A stretch of DNA of 6,834 bases from Candidatus Thorarchaeota archaeon (GTDB lineage Archaea > Asgardarchaeota > Thorarchaeia > Thorarchaeales > Thorarchaeaceae): the NCBI GenBank assembly GCA_016840385.1, contig JAEOSL010000149.1, positions 1 through 6,834 of the forward strand, given 5' to 3'. Below the pieces are notes generated by a model that was not told the DNA's origin, searched no databases, and was given only the letters and a program-made list of their open reading frames with translations. Within the stretch, counting starts at the first letter, position 1. Each line of letters begins with the position of its first letter. Position numbers and translations under genes: made by a program. Of the stretch, positions 1 through 5,366 are shown piece by piece.

Positions 1-14
1 CCAATGTTGCACTG

Positions 15-2828
15 TTGAGATACAACAAAAGGGACATGGTGAATTCAGTTCGTGAAGAACTGCGAGGAATCCGGAGTGTACTGAAAATCATCAGGAAGCG
101 TCATGGTGAGAAACAGGAATGGCGAAACCTCATTGACTCTCTCAATGAACTGGTAGATAGAAAAAACACTAAGCGTAATAGACCGGCAGATATGTTCGGT
201 GCCCTGCGATCTGTGAAGACGGTTTTAGAGTCCCATCCGATTAGTCAAAAACTCTGGCACCAGCTTCGATCCAACAGAACAATGATTTCCAAGGGACTCA
301 CTCCAGAACAAGAACTAGTTCTGAAGAAACTGACCGTGCAACATACAGACTTGCTCTCAATCATTGGCAACCAGTTCTTTCTCCTCCTTCTCACTGCCCT
401 CTATGAAGCAGAAGTATCAGAACCACCACGGGATCTTATTGAGAAACTATGGCAGTACCTTGTTCCCTGGCAGTTGATGACCCTCGGATTCAAACCAGAG
501 TATCCAACACAGCACCAGACTGGGGCGTCGGTCCTTGACCGTTCCATACTTGTGGACAGACTTGTTAGACGTGCAGGCACTCTTAAGGAGCAGTACAAGA
601 ACAAGGACGTCTGTGAACTCCAGTTCGGAAAAGCAATCATTGTTCATGACAACGAGAAACATCCATCCCTTCTACTATCATTTCAGACACGACCAGAGAG
701 TCACGAAACGAACACGATTTTCATCAGAATACCTTCAGGCATAGAGGGGTCGCTCTCAGAGATTCTTCACAGCCTATGTCGAGAACGCCCCTTCTGGGGA
801 GAAACTGACCTGACACGTCTGGGTACATTATCTGACATGGTAGACTTAGAAACTAGTACTGACATCAAGGTTGCAACTCAAGGAGGAGTGAGAGGCCTCT
901 GGGTCTTGGACTCGGAGAAGAATGTCTGGACAGCTATCGGAAGCATGGACTATTATTCAAGACCACGAGAACAGGTCACACTCTTGATGTCAGTGACCCT
1001 GCGGGAAGAACGAGAACTTGTGGATGTGTCAACACAATCTGTTAGAATACCAGGGTCATTCCTTCGGAGCATGGTAGAGGTTGGCCTCGGAACAGTATCA
1101 GCAGTCTTTCGCAAATGTAGGTCTGTAAGATGTCGAGTGTCACTGGACATTACCGAGAAAATGTTCAGGCTCTCCTTCCTCAGAGATACAGGGGACGAAG
1201 AAATCACTCATCTCTTGCTCAAGCGTACTGTGGACGTGCTTGAGATATTGAGAAGGCCAGATTTTCAATGTCAGCAGGTGGTTGTTGATGGACACGAGAT
1301 GATCTGGAACAGGTTCAGAGATATCGAGTATGCAGGTGATGCAAAGATTCTCAGACCCTGGGTGGAACGGAGAGATCCCTTCAAGACCACAGAGCTCAAA
1401 CTTCCAGCAAATGCGGACCAGTTCCTTCTGATGCAGAAAGAAAAAGGACTCAAGCTCGAAGTGCTCCATGATAGAACGACCTGTCCCCTATGTGCAGTTT
1501 CAAAGGAGGAGCTGAAGGAACGAATCCAGAAGCATGCGGGTAAGATTGCAGAGTACCTGCAATCAATAGAGGGTTCAGTGAGCCAACCAGATGATGTTCT
1601 GAGGGAGTCAATGTATCTTCATGGGATGTGCTGGCGAGTCATGCTGAGATCAATTGAAGTTCTCCCCGAGAGTGTGCGAAACCTCGAGACTATCCCACTA
1701 AGCGGTCCTGCACTGGCCACCCTCTTGAAGACTGGTTCTCTTATCTATACGAGAGATGGTCAGTGGGTGAACCATGAGTTTGAGGTTCCACAGGCTAACA
1801 GTCTTCCTAGAGAGTTCAGAGAGAGTATAGTTCTAGTAAAGGCATACAGGGAGCTTGTACCAAGAGCTCTCAAGGAGATGCAGGTACCGGGTTCATACCT
1901 TGTGAAGCGAGAGGAACAATGGATAGTTTCCCCGAACTTCCACAAGGACACAGTTGTTTGGAGTGCGCAGTCAGATACCACAGGGGAAACCTATCAGGGA
2001 CTGTCATTCACCGTCTTATTATATCCTGGAGCGAGTCTGGAGCATTCCACAGACACAGTCATCTTCAATATCATCAAAACCCTTCCCAGTGATAGTATCG
2101 TCAGAAACCTTCATTCATTGACAGAACATATCAGGGATATGTTAAGGTTACAGGGGTATAGTTCAAAGAACCTGTACGAGGTTGAAGTCAGCGGTAAGGG
2201 AGACCGTGTGGAGTTTGTTGTAAGACATTCGAATAGTGAGATATCCAACAATGAGTTCGGCTACATTGAGGTCTCTGAGGGAATGAGTCTTGACACAGTG
2301 CATGAGCGACTACGAGAAGCTGTAAGTGCGAAACTAAGTGGTGCAGCGTTTGAGATAGAGTCCCCTGATGAGATACGAGAGTCACTCTTGGTTATCTTAC
2401 AGAGATTAGCGGCTGAGCAAGGTTGGGTTCCTCCAGAAGAAGACCCGGTCGTACCCGTTCTTGACGCACTCACAGTAGCACTCGAACATGGTCGAGTGGA
2501 GGAGGAAGTAAAAGAGCTACGACGGATGGGAATGTCGCAACAGACACTTGGAGTGATAGATGGATATCTTGAGAAGGTACGCCCAGAACTACAGACCAAT
2601 CCTGCACTGATTTCGTCTTTTATTGATGTGCTTCTCCTCAAGGCAGAAGTGCTTTTGAGTGGAGAACTGGCTGGTACTGTTGACTCTGTGTTGTTGCTGA
2701 ATGTACTGGACCAGATCGAGAAACACTCGTATCATTTTGAGCCTCGTGTGTTGAAGTCGAATACAAGATTTGCAAAGCAAATGAGATGGGCACTGGCATT
2801 GCGAGAGAGTTTAAGAAAGAACCTATGA
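15..2828 (+). CDS. Large uncharacterised cytoplasmic protein (about 937 aa; start uncertain, possibly partial)
   Basis: I do not recognise this family. The frame is open from the left edge to the TGA at 2826-2828. The first usable start shown is TTG at 15, the next is ATG at 36, and neither has a convincing Shine-Dalgarno site, so the gene may begin upstream. The protein has no signal peptide and no membrane segment (the hydrophobic run at residues 120-130 is too short), so it should be cytoplasmic. The first 130 or so residues are basic and helical. The middle is mixed alpha/beta, with a C-x4-C pair at Cys368/Cys373 and a zinc-knuckle-like CPLC at Cys490/Cys493 followed by His507. The last 140 or so residues (about 795-937) look all-helical and acidic, as in interaction or scaffold modules. 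I saw no Walker, nuclease, methyltransferase or protease motif. The next gene converges on it, so it offers no operon clue. That the gene is real is near certain from its length and codon texture; its function is unknown. Confidence 0.9.
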   Translation: MRYNKRDMVNSVREELRGIRSVLKIIRKRHGEKQEWRNLIDSLNELVDRKNTKRNRPADMFGALRSVKTVLESHPISQKLWHQLRSNRTMISKGLTPEQELVLKKLTVQHTDLLSIIGNQFFLLLLTALYEAEVSEPPRDLIEKLWQYLVPWQLMTLGFKPEYPTQHQTGASVLDRSILVDRLVRRAGTLKEQYKNKDVCELQFGKAIIVHDNEKHPSLLLSFQTRPESHETNTIFIRIPSGIEGSLSEILHSLCRERPFWGETDLTRLGTLSDMVDLETSTDIKVATQGGVRGLWVLDSEKNVWTAIGSMDYYSRPREQVTLLMSVTLREERELVDVSTQSVRIPGSFLRSMVEVGLGTVSAVFRKCRSVRCRVSLDITEKMFRLSFLRDTGDEEITHLLLKRTVDVLEILRRPDFQCQQVVVDGHEMIWNRFRDIEYAGDAKILRPWVERRDPFKTTELKLPANADQFLLMQKEKGLKLEVLHDRTTCPLCAVSKEELKERIQKHAGKIAEYLQSIEGSVSQPDDVLRESMYLHGMCWRVMLRSIEVLPESVRNLETIPLSGPALATLLKTGSLIYTRDGQWVNHEFEVPQANSLPREFRESIVLVKAYRELVPRALKEMQVPGSYLVKREEQWIVSPNFHKDTVVWSAQSDTTGETYQGLSFTVLLYPGASLEHSTDTVIFNIIKTLPSDSIVRNLHSLTEHIRDMLRLQGYSSKNLYEVEVSGKGDRVEFVVRHSNSEISNNEFGYIEVSEGMSLDTVHERLREAVSAKLSGAAFEIESPDEIRESLLVILQRLAAEQGWVPPEEDPVVPVLDALTVALEHGRVEEEVKELRRMGMSQQTLGVIDGYLEKVRPELQTNPALISSFIDVLLLKAEVLLSGELAGTVDSVLLLNVLDQIEKHSYHFEPRVLKSNTRFAKQMRWALALRESLRKNL

Positions 2829-2905
2829 AATCTCACATTGATAAATGCCTAAGTTTGTTACAATTTATTGCAGCTGATTCAAACCTATTCAATGAATCGC
2901 ATTGT

Positions 2906-3619
2906 TCATACTAGACTCACGCTACTCGCACTAGGTTGGTAGATGTTTCCATTGCGCAATAGACGTTCTAGTGAACTATCTACTGATGCCTCTGAAATTC
3001 CATCTTGTTTGAAATGACGGACAATCTCATCAACCTTCATCGGACCTGTGCTCTTCTTGAGCAATTCAACAATCTCAGAGGATACATCCCTGCTTGATAG
3101 TTGGGTGGGTAGTTCAGATTCTTCAGTGATTACTAGCTGTACAGTCCACGGTCGTGGAAAGATCAGAGCACCATTATTTGCTAGACTTTCCACCTGTTTT
3201 TCAACCCATTTCCAGACAAGTCCATCTTCTGTTGTCAGTTCCTCTAATCTATCGAGAGTACACGATTTCCCGCGTGCCTCTTTCTCCAAGATAGCCAATA
3301 GCCGTCTACGTTTTCCTTCTGGTGCAGGTTCATCACCTTTGCTCGTTATGTCATCGGCACTTACACGTTCAGAAGGCATCAGTGCCTTGACACGTTCGCG
3401 AGACCGTTCCACAGCATCTTTGAATTCAGATCCGCCCTTTGAAGCATTGAATTCCTTTACTGCAACAGAAGCTTGATCTGGAGAATCAAATAATGCTAGA
3501 TTGGCTTTAGTGATGTCGATAATGCTACCACAGTAGCTACATCGCCTCCGTTTCTGACCAGCAGGTGCATTGGTGAATCCTTTGCACTTTGAACACATGA
3601 ATACATAGAATTGCTTCAC
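2906..3619 (-). CDS. Zinc-ribbon protein with probable tandem winged-helix domains (DUF1922/DUF5817-like)
   Basis: This 237-residue protein opens with a clear zinc ribbon: Cys9-x2-Cys12 and Cys27-x2-Cys30, each pair within a short beta turn (CSKC, CSYC). Residues 42-80 form a charged helical linker starting FDSPDQA. Residues 103-163 and 180-237 each read as a winged helix; the second ends with a helix, an NGNIYQP wing and a short strand, much like the C-terminal winged helix of archaeal MCM proteins. From memory, this order (ribbon, charged helix, MCM-like winged helix) matches small archaeal proteins labelled DUF1922 or DUF5817, whose function is not established. A nucleic-acid or transcription-complex role is inferred. 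The start is GTG at 3619, with GAGGT at 3627-3631 seven bases upstream. The ATG eight codons in would leave the first CxxC at the very N-terminus, so I prefer GTG. The gene converges with the 937-residue gene across 77 bases. Confidence 0.9.
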   Translation of the reverse strand: MKQFYVFMCSKCKGFTNAPAGQKRRRCSYCGSIIDITKANLALFDSPDQASVAVKEFNASKGGSEFKDAVERSRERVKALMPSERVSADDITSKGDEPAPEGKRRRLLAILEKEARGKSCTLDRLEELTTEDGLVWKWVEKQVESLANNGALIFPRPWTVQLVITEESELPTQLSSRDVSSEIVELLKKSTGPMKVDEIVRHFKQDGISEASVDSSLERLLRNGNIYQPSASSVSLV

Positions 3620-3626
3620 AAGGACA

Positions 3627-3631
3627 ACCTC
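3627..3631 (-). promoter_or_regulatory. Ribosome binding site for the zinc-ribbon gene
   Basis: GAGGT on the minus strand, seven bases before the GTG at 3619. It matches the core of the archaeal 16S anti-Shine-Dalgarno complement and decides the GTG start over the internal ATG at codon 8. Confidence 0.6.
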
Positions 3632-3657
3632 GACTTCACTGAACTACTACGCCTCTG

Positions 3658-3666
3658 AATATATAA
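3658..3666 (-). promoter_or_regulatory. TATA box, probable promoter of the zinc-ribbon gene
   Basis: TTATATATT on the minus strand, centred near 3662. At the usual archaeal spacing of 25-28 bases, transcription would start near 3635 and give a leader of about 16 bases that still includes the GAGGT site. A second candidate, ATATAAAA at 3695-3702, would give a leader of about 54 bases. No clear BRE precedes either one. Confidence 0.5.
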
Positions 3667-3680
3667 CCATCACACTCTGG

Positions 3681-3935
3681 TCAAACAAAAATTGTTTTAT
3701 ATCTCACTAGAACAGCGACGAGAACGGAACCTGAGTGAACAGAAATAATATTCCGTGCTGTGTTCACATCAGTATGGATGTGTTCTTCACACTTTTCGCA
3801 GGAGAAGAAGTCCCCACCTTTCCACTCAATTGAGGAGGTTTCATCTTTCACTCTGACTCCTCTCTCCCCGCGCACATGGCAGATCCGAGAGATATATCGT
3901 GGGTTCACTGGGATTCCATAGCGCCCTATAACTCT
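3681..3935 (-). pseudogene. tnpB: TnpB (IS200/IS605 OrfB) remnant, C-terminal zinc ribbon and last RuvC motif only
   Basis: The minus-strand frame is open only from 3935 to the TGA at 3681-3683, bounded upstream by TAG at 3936-3938. It reads RYGIPVNPRYISRIC, then a spacer, then FSCEKCEEHIHTDVNTARNI. This is the signature end of TnpB: the YGIPV..VNPRYTS strand, a four-cysteine ribbon, and the final RuvC aspartate in DVNxARNI. Decay shows in several places. The second cysteine of the first knuckle is Arg (CHVR where CxxC is expected), and about three residues appear missing between GIPV and NPRY. The rest of TnpB (normally about 350-450 residues) is absent, and the 20 or so residues after ARNI do not look like TnpB. 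Homology therefore spans about 3744-3923. No TnpA or clear element ends are seen. This is a dead fragment; the family call is confident, and residual function is unlikely. Confidence 0.8.
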
Positions 3936-3947
3936 CTAATCAGTAGT

Positions 3948-3955
3948 TTTATATA
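3948..3955 (+). promoter_or_regulatory. TATA box, probable promoter of the Trp-rich secreted protein
   Basis: TTTATATA lies in an AT-rich patch, just beyond the point where the TnpB remnant ends. Archaeal spacing predicts a transcript start near 3978 and a leader of about 47 bases that ends in a strong ribosome binding site. Confidence 0.5.
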
Positions 3956-4012
3956 TTTGTCTGCATATGCCAACATTGTCCCATTGAATTAGTTCATAGG
4001 GATTATCGTGTA

Positions 4013-4018
4013 AGGAGG
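4013..4018 (+). promoter_or_regulatory. Strong ribosome binding site
   Basis: AGGAGG, six bases before the ATG at 4025. It is the best Shine-Dalgarno match in the window, it fixes the start, and it suggests efficient translation of the secreted protein. Confidence 0.85.
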
Positions 4019-4024
4019 ACTCAA

Positions 4025-5242
4025 ATGAAATTAAAACTAATAGTGATATTTGTAATTTGCTCTATGCTGGTTGTTTCAAATATTCAACTAGTTGGAAATC
4101 AACAACCAGAAACTCCTAATGTTTTGATTATGAGCACAAATCAGTCAAATACACTAGGATATGAGGAACTAAGTTCATTGGCCAATGAACTAGAAAAGCC
4201 AATTGTCATCTGTAGTGAAGTAGCTACAGAAATAACTATATCATATGAGAAGACTGCAATAACAATGGATTTAGAAACCGGAGAAACTACCGAAGAATTC
4301 GTTGGTATTGAATACGAAACGCAATATGAGATAGAATACAGTGTGATAGAGCCTGGAAATTCTATTCGTATTGAGATTTTTAGTTCCACCGAGCTGGAAA
4401 ATTCTATTTACCTTGAAGCCTTAGAATCTGAAATAACATCACTTAAGGAGATACCTTCCTCTCATTGGAAGCAAAAGGTGCAGGGACACTCCGTAATTGC
4501 AGATTACGATGGTGATGCTTCCGCATGGGATTTACACGGCGATTGGCAGGAAACCTGGACTCGTGAAATATCAGCACTCGACAATGGCAATGACTGGACA
4601 TACGAAACAACATACCAATATGATATCTGGAGATCTGTTCCAGATGTCTACACTAACAAACGTACTTGGATGTTTGAATGGGGAGTTTCTCATTTGATTG
4701 ATTCCCTCGACTACAAGAATGACATTTGGAATCAGTGGTGTGGACCTTGGGTGCATGAAAGATACATCAAAAATGCAGCTCACTCTTATGGTAATGCCAA
4801 TGAAGAATTGTGGGAGTGGGCACCACAGACAGCCACAGGCTCCACCACATATCAAATTAGTGAAAGTATTTCCGCACCAGCAGCATTGAGTATGGGTATC
4901 CAAAAGCAATGGAATGAAGAGGATGTGACTATAACTGCTACTTCTTCACAAGCATCAGACTATACAAGGTGGTATGAAACCTTCATAGATCCAAGCTACG
5001 AATGGTGGCCACTTAGCTATGAACCATGTCTTGCAGCGCGTACAGGACTTCAATCCTATAGAGGTAGTAAGTGGAGAGTCACATATACTGATTTATATTT
5101 TGAGAGCCGAGCGGACATGAAAACCACAGTTAAATATGATGATGGCTTCTTTTGGGTGTTTTTCCCGTTTGTCGTTGGATACTATAGATATACCACATAT
5201 GTAAGCAATACTGAATATATCAATACTTATGCGTATAGATAG
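4025..5242 (+). CDS. Secreted tryptophan-rich protein of unknown function
   Basis: This is a 405-residue protein whose family I do not recognise. Residues 1-24 form a Sec-type signal: MKLK, then a hydrophobic core to about Gly24, with no lipobox at Cys12. The mature chain has two parts. Residues 30-145 are acidic and Glu-rich, beta-like, with no tryptophan. Residues 148-377 carry 19 tryptophans (about 8%) and many Tyr, Asp and Thr residues. The pattern of aromatic residues alternating with polar ones suggests a beta-sandwich surface or carbohydrate/cell-surface-binding module. An Asp-rich loop (YDGDASAWD, 161-169) could bind calcium. The mature chain has three cysteines (63, 239, 335). The aromatic stretch FFWVFFPFVVGYY (375-387) is too short for a normal membrane anchor but could insert into a membrane. 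There is no C-terminal anchor. It has its own TATA box, AGGAGG site and terminator, so it is probably monocistronic. An FtsX-like permease gene follows on the same strand. Coding status is firm and function unknown. Confidence 0.9.
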   Translation: MKLKLIVIFVICSMLVVSNIQLVGNQQPETPNVLIMSTNQSNTLGYEELSSLANELEKPIVICSEVATEITISYEKTAITMDLETGETTEEFVGIEYETQYEIEYSVIEPGNSIRIEIFSSTELENSIYLEALESEITSLKEIPSSHWKQKVQGHSVIADYDGDASAWDLHGDWQETWTREISALDNGNDWTYETTYQYDIWRSVPDVYTNKRTWMFEWGVSHLIDSLDYKNDIWNQWCGPWVHERYIKNAAHSYGNANEELWEWAPQTATGSTTYQISESISAPAALSMGIQKQWNEEDVTITATSSQASDYTRWYETFIDPSYEWWPLSYEPCLAARTGLQSYRGSKWRVTYTDLYFESRADMKTTVKYDDGFFWVFFPFVVGYYRYTTYVSNTEYINTYAYR

Positions 5243-5272
5243 TTTGAGAAATTTGAATAGTATAACGAATAT

Positions 5273-5302
5273 GGCTTATCGAAACTCGATAAGCCTTTTT
5301 TT
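5273..5302 (+). terminator. Hairpin plus T-run terminator
   Basis: A perfect 10-bp stem (GGCTTATCGA at 5273-5282, TCGATAAGCC at 5286-5295) encloses a three-base AAC loop and is followed at once by seven T (5296-5302). It sits 30 bases after the stop of the Trp-rich protein gene. The form is that of a bacterial intrinsic terminator. In archaea the T-run alone can terminate, so the hairpin may instead protect the 3' end of the RNA. Confidence 0.85.
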
Positions 5303-5354
5303 CTATTGAATGTTGGAAATTATGAATATCAGCAAATATGCTTTTGATTATATG

Positions 5355-5359
5355 AAGGT
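5355..5359 (+). promoter_or_regulatory. Ribosome binding site for the permease gene
   Basis: AAGGT, seven bases before the ATG at 5367. It supports that start over the in-frame ATG at 5388. A promoter for this gene is not clear; the AT-rich stretch at 5317-5329 is a weak TATA candidate. Confidence 0.5.
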
Positions 5360-5366
5360 CACTTGA

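Noticed and set aside
401..662. Two overlapping minus-strand frames inside the long gene
   Set aside because: Antisense shadows of a clearly coding 937-residue frame; no start signal or recognisable motif.
1482..1535. CPLC...H in the long protein as a full zinc finger
   Set aside because: Only three ligands are visible and no fourth Cys/His sits at a typical spacing, so it is kept as a finding rather than annotated as a domain.
2261..2641. Minus-strand frame of 126 codons near the end of the long gene
   Set aside because: Ser/Thr/Arg-rich complement of the helical C-terminus, with no ribosome site.
2876..2898. Short inverted repeat GATTCA...TGAATC in the convergent gap, considered as a bidirectional terminator
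   Set aside because: Only a 6-bp stem with an 11-base loop and no T-run on either side; expected by chance in AT-rich DNA.
3048..3476. Plus-strand open frame of 142 codons, Ser-rich
   Set aside because: It lies wholly antisense to the zinc-ribbon gene, has a low-complexity Ser/Thr composition typical of a complementary frame, and has no ribosome binding site.
4571..4909. Minus-strand frame of 112 codons with several cysteines
   Set aside because: The cysteines and tryptophans are by-products of the antisense of the Trp-rich gene; there is no ordered zinc motif.
5120..5190. Aromatic stretch at the end of the Trp-rich protein as a C-terminal membrane anchor
   Set aside because: The hydrophobic core is only about 13 residues and is followed by 18 polar residues, unlike a transmembrane anchor.
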